A stretch of DNA of 64,000 bases from Steroidobacter gossypii (GTDB lineage Bacteria > Pseudomonadota > Gammaproteobacteria > Steroidobacterales > Steroidobacteraceae): positions 248,001 through 312,000 of the forward strand of contig NZ_JAEVLS010000003.1 of assembly GCF_016801985.1 (NCBI RefSeq), in the 5' to 3' direction. Below the pieces are notes generated by a model, which searched no databases, was not told where the DNA came from, and saw nothing but the letters and a program-made list of their open reading frames with translations. Below are positions 54,793-62,617 of the stretch, in pieces (within the stretch, counting starts at the first letter, position 1; the number at the start of each line of letters is the position of its first letter). Made by a program: the position numbers and the translations under genes.

Positions 54793-55133
54793 TTGTTGAC
54801 TCCTCAATTTCAACTCACCCGATATGGGCCGGGTGCTGACCCTTTCTTCCCCGCCGTCCGCGGTGGAGCGAACTTTCCCGGAATTGCGACGCGCGAGGCG
54901 CGCATGTTCTTGCGGAAGGGCAGGACGTTTTTGCGGGTGTGGCGGCGAGGTGTGTTCGGATTCACACCGCACTACGTGGTCGCCACAGTTATGCAACTAA
55001 GGGGAATGCGGAATTAATGTGTCCCAGACGCTGGCGAAGAGAACAAGGTGATGGGAGTCACTAAGGAACATTTCTCGCCGGCGTAGTCTCGGAATCAGCT
55101 GAATTGCAGCGTTTGCGTGGGAGCCTGCGGGTC
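54793..55133. promoter_or_regulatory. Control region between flp and the divergent regulator
   Basis: This 341-base gap has no gene. It holds a CACCCG/CGGGTG inverted repeat at 54816-54835 that would form a stem in the flp leader, and nested repeats at 54939-54986: GTGGCG with CGCCAC outside, GGTGTG with CACACC (54949-54968) inside. These could bind the adjacent regulator. I could not pick a convincing sigma-70 or sigma-54 promoter. Confidence 0.45.
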
Positions 55134-55955
55134 ATGCTGCTTTGGGTCGATATGTGTTGCGGTGCGCGCGTTGCGGCATCGTTGGCGGAGTTTTCGCGCA
55201 TTTGCGAGGTCCGGGCGACGGATCAAAAGCATTTGTGGGCGGCGTTGTCGCTGGCGACTCCCGCCGATGTCATCTGTTTCGACTTCGAGCACCCGGACAT
55301 GGGCTGCCTCAAGTTCGTCACCGACACCAAGGCCAGGTTTCCGTCGGTGCCCATTATTATGTTGCTCTCCCAACAGTCGGCCGACGTAGTGCTATGGGCG
55401 CTGCGCACCCGAATCTTCGATGTGCTGCTCAAACCTTTGACGGCACGCGACGTGTTGCGCTGTGTGCAACGCCTGTCGCCGGTGCTCGAGGCGCGGCGGA
55501 CGCAGGGGACGCGCTCCAATGCGACCGGCGCGGAGGCAATTCCAGATGAGGCTCGCTATCACGCCAAACGCAATACCCGAGGCAAGCTGGACGGTGTGCT
55601 GGGTTATATAGAAAAGAACTATGCGCAGCCGATCAGCGAGCAGGAGGTGGCGCGTGATTACGGCATGTCGCCCTTCGAGTTCAGCAGGGCATTTCGCGCC
55701 GCGTACGGCATCACTTTCCGAGACCATCTGAGCGATTGCCGGTTGCTCCAGTCGAAGCGGTTGCTCGGCATTCCGCAGGTGTCCGTCAGCGACGTGGCTG
55801 CCATGGCGGGATTCAACGATCCTTCATATTTCGCTCGGTTGTTTCGCAAACGAACTGGCCTGTCGCCGAGCGCCTACCGCGCTTCGGTGCTGACGGCGCA
55901 GAAGGCGCCGCAAGGTTCCGGGTTGATGGAAGCCGGTACCGAAGCCACCGGCTGA
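55134..55955 (+). CDS. Receiver-like/AraC-type regulator next to the Tad operon
   Basis: 273-residue protein: residues 1-115 resemble a CheY receiver and 160-260 form an AraC double HTH (VARDYGMSPFEFSRAFRAAY and VSVSDVAAMAGFNDPSYFAR). In the receiver, the phosphoacceptor candidate is in VICFDFEHPDMGC, Ser in IMLLSQQS and Lys in VLLKPLTARD, but the N-terminal acidic pair is reduced to one aspartate in LLWVDMCC. No histidine kinase lies nearby. It is divergent from flp, so it probably controls pilus expression. The ATG at 55134 follows GGGAG. Confidence 0.82.
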   Translation: MLLWVDMCCGARVAASLAEFSRICEVRATDQKHLWAALSLATPADVICFDFEHPDMGCLKFVTDTKARFPSVPIIMLLSQQSADVVLWALRTRIFDVLLKPLTARDVLRCVQRLSPVLEARRTQGTRSNATGAEAIPDEARYHAKRNTRGKLDGVLGYIEKNYAQPISEQEVARDYGMSPFEFSRAFRAAYGITFRDHLSDCRLLQSKRLLGIPQVSVSDVAAMAGFNDPSYFARLFRKRTGLSPSAYRASVLTAQKAPQGSGLMEAGTEATG

Positions 55956-56022
55956 AGCGTTCAATCGCGCGGTGTGGCGAACCCGGACGCTCTTCCGTGA
56001 GCGTCCGAGCGAATGATTCAAG

Positions 56023-57009
56023 TTAGCGTTGCGGCAGATGTCGGCCCAGGAAGTCCAGCATCAGCGCGGCGATTCGATCGCCCTGGTCTTCCAGCGCGAA
56101 ATGTCCGGTGTCGAGCAGATGTAACTCCGCCTGCGGCAGATCGCGCAGATAGGCCCGGGCGCCTTCGGCGGGGAAGATCTTGTCGTTACGTCCCCAGACG
56201 ATCAGGGTCGGCGGCTGCCGCTCACGAAAGAATCGCTGGAACTGTGGATACAGGGCGACATTGGTTCGGTAGTCATAGAACAGATCCAGCTGCACCTCCA
56301 CGTTGCCGGGCCGATTCATCAACGCATCGTCGATGAGCCAGGTGGTGGGATCGACCCGCGTGGGGTCCTTCACGCCATCCAGATATTGCTCGCGGATCGC
56401 AGCCAGGGTGGTGGCGGCGCGCAGGACTTCGCGGTCGGCTTTCGAGCCGCTAGCCCAGTACGCTTTGATCGGATCCCAGAATTCTTTCAACCCTTCGGTG
56501 TAGGCATTGCCGTTCTGAGTGATCAGCGCCGTGACGCGCTCGGGATGTTTGAGCGCCAGTCGGAATCCAACCGGGGCGCCATAGTCCATCACATACAGCG
56601 CGTATTTATCGGCGCGCAGTTCGGTGAGCAGCTTGTCCATCAGGTCCGCGTAGTGCGCGAAGGTGTACTCGAACTGGTTGCGCGGTGGGAATGCACTGTG
56701 ACCGAACCCGGGATAGTCCGGCGCAATGACGCGATATTTGGTCGCGAGCGCAGGAATCAGGTTGCGGTACATGTTCGAGGAGGTCGGAAAGCCGTGAAGC
56801 AGCACGACGGTCGGTGCATTGGAGGCACCGGCTTCTCGATAGAACACGTCGACGCCGTCGATCTGTTTGGTGTGGTACCGGACGGCGGATCGATCGGAGG
56901 TAACAACCGGTTGAGCGCCCGGACGGTCGGCGTTTGCCGGCGTGACGGTCGCGATCACCAGGGCAGCGGCCGCAAGATGTTTCAGTGGAAGTCGTTTGAG
57001 CAGGTTCAT
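56023..57009 (-). CDS. Exported alpha/beta hydrolase with an aspartate nucleophile (epoxide hydrolase/dehalogenase-like)
   Basis: 328-residue protein with a signal peptide cleaved near VTPANADRP. Fold markers: VVLLHGFPTSSNMYRNLIP (oxyanion HGFP), nucleophile elbow YVMDYGAPVG with aspartate instead of serine, and the final histidine in LLDTGHFALEDQGD. Asp at the elbow is typical of epoxide hydrolases, haloalkane and fluoroacetate dehalogenases. It faces a CGNR-domain regulator across a perfect inverted repeat, so expression is probably controlled by that protein. Confidence 0.85.
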   Translation of the reverse strand: MNLLKRLPLKHLAAAALVIATVTPANADRPGAQPVVTSDRSAVRYHTKQIDGVDVFYREAGASNAPTVVLLHGFPTSSNMYRNLIPALATKYRVIAPDYPGFGHSAFPPRNQFEYTFAHYADLMDKLLTELRADKYALYVMDYGAPVGFRLALKHPERVTALITQNGNAYTEGLKEFWDPIKAYWASGSKADREVLRAATTLAAIREQYLDGVKDPTRVDPTTWLIDDALMNRPGNVEVQLDLFYDYRTNVALYPQFQRFFRERQPPTLIVWGRNDKIFPAEGARAYLRDLPQAELHLLDTGHFALEDQGDRIAALMLDFLGRHLPQR

Positions 57010-57062
57010 AGCGAGTCTCTTGGGTTGGGTGGAAGAGGGTGTAACCAGAATGGATTCGCTTT

Positions 57063-57090
57063 ACAAGTTACGTGGCCCCTCGTAACTTGT
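57063..57090. promoter_or_regulatory. Perfect inverted repeat between the hydrolase and CGNR regulator genes
   Basis: ACAAGTTACG (57063-57072) and CGTAACTTGT (57081-57090) are exact 10-base inverted copies with an 8-base spacer. A weaker pair, GTCAACA (57089-57095) and TGTTGAC (57123-57129), lies closer to the regulator start. The first repeat is 53 bases from the hydrolase start. This is the strongest dyad in this part of the window and the likely operator of the adjacent regulator. Confidence 0.6.
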
Positions 57091-57138
57091 CAACACGGGA
57101 TTTAATGGTTACGATGGGTCCCTGTTGACGAGGTGCCC

Positions 57139-57732
57139 ATGCAACCCCAGTTCATTGGCAGTCACCCGGCCGCCGATCTCCTGAATACCGCCTTCGAGCC
57201 GCAAGGCCAGCACGTCGAGATCATCGGCGACGGCAAGGCGCTGCTCGAATGGCTGCAGGTTTCCGGCCTGCTCGATGCTGAGCAAATTGCGCGGCTGTCG
57301 CGGAAGCTCGGTGCGAAAGGACTGGATGCCGCGGCTGCAGAGGTCAGGAAGCTGCGAGAATGGGCGCGCGCCTGGCTGATGCGCTGGCGTAGCGCGCCGG
57401 GGCGCGACTACAGCGCTGAGATTGCGACGTTGAACAAAACGCTCGCCAACCTGAGCGTGCGGCATGAAGTGACGCGGACCAAGGAGGGGCTGGAACGGGT
57501 CGCGAACTACCAGATCGATACGGTGGAAGAACTGTTAGCGTTGTTGGCCTCGCAGGTCGCCGATCTGGTCACGGAGGAAGACCCGAGCTTGCTCAAGTCA
57601 TGCGCCGGCGACGGCTGCACCTTGTGGTTCCTCGATCGAACCAAAGCGCATCGACGCCTGTTCTGTAGCGCCGCCGGCTGCGGCAACCGAGCCAAAGTCG
57701 CCGCATTCCGAGAGCGCCAGCGCGAGGGCTGA
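57139..57732 (+). CDS. ABATE/CGNR zinc-finger domain regulator
   Basis: 197-residue putative transcription factor. The N-terminal ABATE-type domain carries HPAADLLNTAF, and the C-terminal zinc finger has CAGDGCTLWFLDRTKAHRR followed by FCSAAGCGNRAKVAAFRERQ, the CxxxxC...CxxxxCGNR signature. The ATG at 57139 follows GAGG. Such proteins are common single-gene regulators whose inducers are mostly unknown. It is divergent from the exported hydrolase. Confidence 0.87.
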   Translation: MQPQFIGSHPAADLLNTAFEPQGQHVEIIGDGKALLEWLQVSGLLDAEQIARLSRKLGAKGLDAAAAEVRKLREWARAWLMRWRSAPGRDYSAEIATLNKTLANLSVRHEVTRTKEGLERVANYQIDTVEELLALLASQVADLVTEEDPSLLKSCAGDGCTLWFLDRTKAHRRLFCSAAGCGNRAKVAAFRERQREG

Positions 57733-57840
57733 TACTGATTCGCGCTCAATGACAAAGCGTTCATCGCGCGAGCTCGGCACCTCGACGAACGGTCGATACG
57801 CGATTGCATTCTTCATGGTCCGGGAGTATTCCTAACCGCA

Positions 57841-57869
57841 CGCGCCGTCGTGACATGAATCACGGCGCG
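57841..57869. other. Inverted repeat between the CGNR regulator and the DUF6351-type gene
   Basis: CGCGCCGT and ACGGCGCG are exact inverted copies with a 13-base spacer, and an inner GTGA/TCAC pair can add to the stem. It lies 109 bases after the regulator stop and 59 before the next start. It could terminate the first gene or act as an operator for the second. Confidence 0.4.
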
Positions 57870-57927
57870 CGAAATCTACAGACCGTCGGCCGACGAGCCG
57901 AAGGTCACAACAGACGGGGGATATCTC

Positions 57928-60369
57928 ATGACGACGGATCATCGTCGGAAAGCTGCTATTGCCGGTCGGAGTCGGTGGCGGATTTGCGTGCCACCGGCAG
58001 TCGCGATGCTTGCGTTATGCGCTGCCGGAATCACTCACGCTCACAACGGTCGCGGGTGGGACAAGGATGATCGGGATCGTGATCACGGCAAGGGACACAG
58101 CTCGGTGGAGCTGAGCGTGGTTTCGAGTCCCGCGCAGTATGTTTCAGGCGGCGATGCTCGCATCGAAGTCCGTGTGCCGCCCGGACTGCAGAACAAAGTC
58201 GAGCTGTATCTGAATGGCCGGCGCGTGACAGCCAACCTCAAGCCCGTCAGCAGCAAAGGGCATCGGCTGCAGGGCGTGATCACCGGATTGGTTCGCGGCG
58301 AGAATCGGCTCGAAGCGTTGCTCAAAGGCCGTTGGGATCGGGACGCGCTCAGGCTGATCAATCATCCCATCACCGGCCCGATGTTCTCCGGCCCACAGCA
58401 ACATCCCTTCGTGTGTACAACGACCCAAGGCGCGGTAGGTCGCCAGCCCATCGTGGAGAGCGCGACCCCGCCGGGCACGCGGGTCTTCGACGCGGCCGGC
58501 AACGTGATTGGATACAGTCGCGATTGTTCGATCGAAACCTTTGTCACTTATCTATATAGGACCACGGCGAACGCCTGGGCGCCCATGCCAGCCGATGGCA
58601 GCCGGCCCGCCGATCTTGCGCAGGTGACATTGCCGGACGGCCGCACGGTGGATTTCGTCGTGCGTCGTGAAGTCGGATCGATCAATCGGTTCCTTTATAG
58701 CTTCGCCATGCTGGCGCCGGCGAACGAGCAGCCGGGCAAGCTCGATCTGAGCCGCTGGAACGGCCGGTTGCTGTATTGGTTTCAGGGCGGCGTGGCCATC
58801 GGCCATACGCAGGGCACGGTGCACAGTGGCTCGCTGAACCCGGACATCCTGCGGCTCGGCTATGCGATTGCCCATTCCAGCGGCAACAACACCGGCACGC
58901 ATTACAACCTGGCGGTGGCGGGCGAGACCATGATGATGACCAAGGAGCGTTTCATCGAGCGCTATGGCGTGCCGACCTACACGGTCGGTCTCGGCGGCTC
59001 TGGCGGCGCCATTCAACAGTACGTCATCGGTCAGAACCAGCCCGGCTTGCTGGATGCGCTGTTGCCCGTGCAGTCCTATCCCGACATGGTGACGCAGACC
59101 ATTCACGTCGGCGATTGCGAGCTGCTCGAGCACTACATGGATGCGACCGATCGCGCCAACCCCAAATGGCGCGTCACTAAGAATCGCAGCTGGCTGGTCG
59201 GCTTCAATGCCGAGGAGGGCTTCGACGATGTGAACGATCCTTTGGCGCAGCTGAAGGTGGCGCTCGGCTACAGCACCGCGCTTGGCACGACCGAGTGTGT
59301 GCCGGCCTGGCGCGGCCTGTCGCCGCTCGCCATGAACCCATGGTATGGCCAGGCGCCGAATCAGCAGAACTACGAGCCGCAGTCTGCCATCGCGGCGATT
59401 CGCTGGACGCACTGGGACGATCTGCGGAACATCTACGGCGTCGATGAGACCGGCGCGGCGCGTCCGACGTGGGACAACGTGGGCGTGCAGTACGGATTGC
59501 GTTCCTTGCAGGAGAGCAAGATCACGTTCGAAGAGTTTCTGAATCTGAACTGGCACGTCGGCGGTTGGAAACAACCGAATGAAATGGTGCAGGAGGGATT
59601 CCCCTTCCTGGGCACTTCGCCGGAGGAGATCAACAAGGCGCTGACGGTACCGGGCTACTTCGATCCGTGGAGTCGGCGCAATATGAATCTCAGCACCGAT
59701 CCGGCCAAGCCTGCGCCGCGCACCGAGGCCGATCTCAGACCGATTCGCAATGCCTACACCTCGGGCATGGTGTTTCAGGGGCAGCTCGATCGGCCGACCA
59801 TCGATCATCGCCAATACATGGAACGCGAGCTCGACATGCACAACGTGCATCAGAGCTTCGCTGTACGTCAGCGTGTGCTGGAACGCATGGGCAACAGCGA
59901 CATGCTGGTGATCTGGTTCACCGACACCATGCCGGGCCTGCCGAAGGCGAGCCAGTCCATGGATGCAATCCTGGTCATGGAAGAGTGGATGAGAAACATC
60001 CAGAAGAATCCGCACAAAGGGATTCGACGCAATCGTCCGGCGCGCGCCGTCGACAGCTGCTTCGATGTCAATGGTCAGCTGATCTATGCAGGCGACGATG
60101 CGTGGAACGGCATCCTCGATGACAAGCCCGCGGGTCCGTGCACGCAGCGCTTCCCGATCTACTCGACTTCAAGGATCGTGGCGGGCGCACCGATCGAGGG
60201 CGGCATCTATAAGTGCGCGCTGAAGCCGGTAGAAAAAGCGATCAAGGAAGGGTTGTATGCGCCGTGGACACCGACGGCGCAACAAGTGCAGAAGCTGAAG
60301 CAGATCTTCCCGAGTGGCGTCTGCGACTACAGCCGGCCGGATCAGGGACGGCCCCGCAAGCGGCATTGA
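57928..60369 (+). CDS. Large exported DUF6351-type protein, probable hydrolase
   Basis: 813-residue secreted protein. The signal peptide is preceded by an Arg-rich segment and ends near AAGITHAHN, then a very charged DKDDRDRDHGKGH stretch. A beta-sandwich-like domain of about 100 residues (VELSVVSSPAQYVSGGDARI) follows. The catalytic-looking region has YTVGLGGSGGAIQQYVIG, an alpha/beta-hydrolase-type GGSGG elbow, then LLDALLPVQSYPDM. I recall this architecture as DUF6351, seen in terpene- or steroid-degrading bacteria, but the substrate is unknown. It is transcribed alone. Confidence 0.72.
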   Translation: MTTDHRRKAAIAGRSRWRICVPPAVAMLALCAAGITHAHNGRGWDKDDRDRDHGKGHSSVELSVVSSPAQYVSGGDARIEVRVPPGLQNKVELYLNGRRVTANLKPVSSKGHRLQGVITGLVRGENRLEALLKGRWDRDALRLINHPITGPMFSGPQQHPFVCTTTQGAVGRQPIVESATPPGTRVFDAAGNVIGYSRDCSIETFVTYLYRTTANAWAPMPADGSRPADLAQVTLPDGRTVDFVVRREVGSINRFLYSFAMLAPANEQPGKLDLSRWNGRLLYWFQGGVAIGHTQGTVHSGSLNPDILRLGYAIAHSSGNNTGTHYNLAVAGETMMMTKERFIERYGVPTYTVGLGGSGGAIQQYVIGQNQPGLLDALLPVQSYPDMVTQTIHVGDCELLEHYMDATDRANPKWRVTKNRSWLVGFNAEEGFDDVNDPLAQLKVALGYSTALGTTECVPAWRGLSPLAMNPWYGQAPNQQNYEPQSAIAAIRWTHWDDLRNIYGVDETGAARPTWDNVGVQYGLRSLQESKITFEEFLNLNWHVGGWKQPNEMVQEGFPFLGTSPEEINKALTVPGYFDPWSRRNMNLSTDPAKPAPRTEADLRPIRNAYTSGMVFQGQLDRPTIDHRQYMERELDMHNVHQSFAVRQRVLERMGNSDMLVIWFTDTMPGLPKASQSMDAILVMEEWMRNIQKNPHKGIRRNRPARAVDSCFDVNGQLIYAGDDAWNGILDDKPAGPCTQRFPIYSTSRIVAGAPIEGGIYKCALKPVEKAIKEGLYAPWTPTAQQVQKLKQIFPSGVCDYSRPDQGRPRKRH

Positions 60370-60389
60370 GTTTCAGATTGTTTGCTCGA

Positions 60390-60425
60390 GGCCGGACGCG
60401 CATCGATGCAGTCGACCGTCCGGCC
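60390..60425. terminator. Possible bidirectional terminator hairpin
   Basis: GGCCGGAC (60390-60397) and GTCCGGCC (60418-60425) are exact inverted repeats around a 20-base loop that contains the small palindrome CATCGATG. It lies between the convergent DUF6351-type and LpxR-type genes. No T run is present on either side. Confidence 0.45.
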
Positions 60426-60501
60426 CGGAATCTCGAAGTCTGGTATCGCCCGATCCAGGCGTCCAGCGATGGGCAGCCTGGATCGGCTTCAAGGTACCCA
60501 T

Positions 60502-61554
60502 TCAGATCGCCCGCCGGATGGTGATGCTGCCCAGTTCAGCTTCGCCGTTCTGGCTGCGGTACTCACGCGTGCGGAAGTAACGGGCAAAGGCGATCTTCCA
60601 GTTGCCCCAGTGCGCGGCGACTCCGACACCCAGATCGGCAACGACGTCTTCGCGCTCGACACTGGCGCTGTCCTTGAATGTATTGCCATCCAAAGTGATG
60701 TCGTGAGCGACGTAGCGAACATCCAGCGCCACGAAGCCGTGTACGCGGACCGTGTCGCTGTAGAGGGCGCCGATGGTCGGCGCGGTGTTCTCCGCGACGG
60801 GTAGTGCCGGCGCACTGCCGAAGTTATCCGGAATCCAGCCGCCGATACGCACTTCAGCGCCAGCGTTCACGAAGGTGGTGAGATTGCCGATCGCGCCGCC
60901 GTAATGAAAGATCACATCCGACATCCAGGTGGGCTTGGTGAACGTGCGCTTGTGAAGCCGCTGCTGCATCAGGCGGAACACCGGCTCGTCACGCAACTGA
61001 TGATCCCAGCCGGCGAAGTCCTCGCCACCGACCAGGCTGTGCACGAAGTCCTGCGTTTCTTGTGCGAACGCAGATGGGCCCACCATGCCGACGTTGAAGG
61101 TGGTGCTTCGCATGCTGTTCTCGTCGCGGCCGTTATAAGTCACGCCCAGCATCAGCACGCCAGCATAGGGGCGATCGTTCGGATCGGGCGTCTCGAGGCG
61201 CCAGTCGCTTGGCGTGAATATGCCCTGACCCAGCGTCATCACCATGTTGTTGTACTCGTAGCCTTGCGGCTGCAGCCATGCCAGTTTGCGATTGAGCCAG
61301 CGCGTGCTGCCCGACAGGCGCTGATCCTGGAAGCTCTGGATGGTCGGCGAGACGAAGCCGAACTCCGTGCCGTTCGAGTAGCCGCGATCGGTGCCAGCGA
61401 ACACGTCGTTGTCGAGGCGCATGTAGGCAGTCATGCCATTGGCGTCGTCGGGCGATTCGCTGGCCTGGCTCAGTGTCGAGCTGCCGAGCGCCAGTGCGAT
61501 CGAAGCGGCCCAAGCGAGGGAGGGACCAGAGGTGGTGCGCGTTTGCTTGTTCAT
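60502..61554 (-). CDS. LpxR-family lipid A deacylase (DUF2219)
   Basis: 350-residue outer-membrane barrel enzyme; LpxR removes the 3'-acyloxyacyl group of lipid A. The ATG at 61554 follows GGGGAAACATC and gives a signal peptide ending STLSQASE. Family residues are seen in RLDNDVFAGTDRGYSNGTEF (Asn/Asp and the Ser of the active site), PNDRPYAGVLMLG, and FVHSLVGGEDFAGWDHQLR with the expected histidine. The barrel ends ELGSITIRRAI. Its presence suggests lipid A remodelling. Confidence 0.85.
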   Translation of the reverse strand: MNKQTRTTSGPSLAWAASIALALGSSTLSQASESPDDANGMTAYMRLDNDVFAGTDRGYSNGTEFGFVSPTIQSFQDQRLSGSTRWLNRKLAWLQPQGYEYNNMVMTLGQGIFTPSDWRLETPDPNDRPYAGVLMLGVTYNGRDENSMRSTTFNVGMVGPSAFAQETQDFVHSLVGGEDFAGWDHQLRDEPVFRLMQQRLHKRTFTKPTWMSDVIFHYGGAIGNLTTFVNAGAEVRIGGWIPDNFGSAPALPVAENTAPTIGALYSDTVRVHGFVALDVRYVAHDITLDGNTFKDSASVEREDVVADLGVGVAAHWGNWKIAFARYFRTREYRSQNGEAELGSITIRRAI

Positions 61555-61762
61555 GATGTTTCCCCGTTTGCGATGCGTCGAAATGACGATCCGTCGTTGC
61601 GAGGAAATATCCGCCGTCACGGCGTGCAAGCCGAGTTCAGAGGCGTGAAGCTCAGTGAAGCGTTGCGTCGGTTGTAACAACGTGCCCTTGCACGACTTAA
61701 CAACTCGTAAAAGCTTCCCTGCTGCGCTAACAGAGGAATGCGGGCAGGTCGAGCGGGAGGAG

Positions 61763-61800
61763 AGCTAGCTGGGAGCTAGCTGGGAGAGTCAGCTGGGAGA
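61763..61800. repeat. Short tandem repeat at the SDR gene end
   Basis: AGCTAGCTGGG occurs twice back to back (61763-61773 and 61774-61784), followed by a third partial AGCTGGGAG at 61791-61799. The last unit overlaps the stop codon of the SDR gene. This could change length by replication slippage and alter the protein end. Confidence 0.6.
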
Positions 61801-62535
61801 GAGGTGCAATCGTGTCGGAGGATTCGGCGTGTCGAGCAGATCGATCAGCGCTGCAGCGAGCTTGGCCGGGTCGCTCGCCTGCGTGGGTTGGGTAGCCGCT
61901 GCCAGCTGACGCATCGCGCCCGCGCTCGTTCGATAGTCCTGGATGTTTCGGGAGCTGGCCGAAAGCGATTTCGGATCCAACGAGTTCGTGTGAAAATGCT
62001 CCGGCGCGACGACCGTGACATGGATCCCGACGGGCTTCAGTTCTTGAGCCAGCGCTTCCGTCAGTGCTTCGACTGCAGATCGGGTCGAGCAGTACACGCC
62101 GCAGCCGGCATGAGCGACATCTCCGCCGACGGAACATACATTGATGACATGACCGGTGCGTCGACGCCGCATGTATGGCAGCACCGCGCGCGCGACGGCC
62201 AGCACGCCGAACACGTTGGTGCGATAGATGGCTTCGATTTCCTTGCCGGACGCTTCCTCGACGGCGCCGATCAGAACGTAGCCCGCGTTGTTGATCAACA
62301 CGTCGATGCGCCCGAAACGGTCCACCGCGGCCATGGCCGCGGCGTGCGCTTGCGCCTCGTCAGTGACATCGAGTGCGACCGGCAGCGCGGCGGGATGATC
62401 CCGATACCGCTCCACCAGCGCCTGTGGATCCGGAGCAGTCGCCACCACCGAATGGCCTCGGGCGAGGGACTGCTCGACGATGGACTCGCCGAAGCCCCGG
62501 TTGGCTCCGGTGATCAGAACGACCTTACTGCTCAT
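61789..62535 (-). CDS. Short-chain dehydrogenase/reductase
   Basis: 248-residue classical SDR. Cofactor motif LITGANRGFGESIVEQ, the NNAG motif in VLINNAGYVL, catalytic Ser in INVCSVGGDVAHAG and the catalytic Tyr-x-x-x in VYCSTRSAVEALTE; the usual lysine after Tyr is Arg here (YCSTR), which is notable because YxxxK is nearly universal. The NADP preference is suggested by the arginine in TGANRGF. The start ATG at 62535 has no close gene upstream. The substrate is unknown. Confidence 0.83.
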   Translation of the reverse strand: MSSKVVLITGANRGFGESIVEQSLARGHSVVATAPDPQALVERYRDHPAALPVALDVTDEAQAHAAAMAAVDRFGRIDVLINNAGYVLIGAVEEASGKEIEAIYRTNVFGVLAVARAVLPYMRRRRTGHVINVCSVGGDVAHAGCGVYCSTRSAVEALTEALAQELKPVGIHVTVVAPEHFHTNSLDPKSLSASSRNIQDYRTSAGAMRQLAAATQPTQASDPAKLAAALIDLLDTPNPPTRLHLSPS

Positions 62536-62617
62536 GCGCGACACATTGAGGCCGCGGCGGGGTCGGGACGAGTTTTGACCCGTGAATCGGTGTGAATCGC
62601 TGTAAACGCCCCGGCAG

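Noticed and set aside
58552-60015. A long minus-strand open frame inside the DUF6351-type gene
   Set aside because: The plus-strand protein has a signal peptide and domain-like structure. The opposite frame has the composition of a codon shadow.
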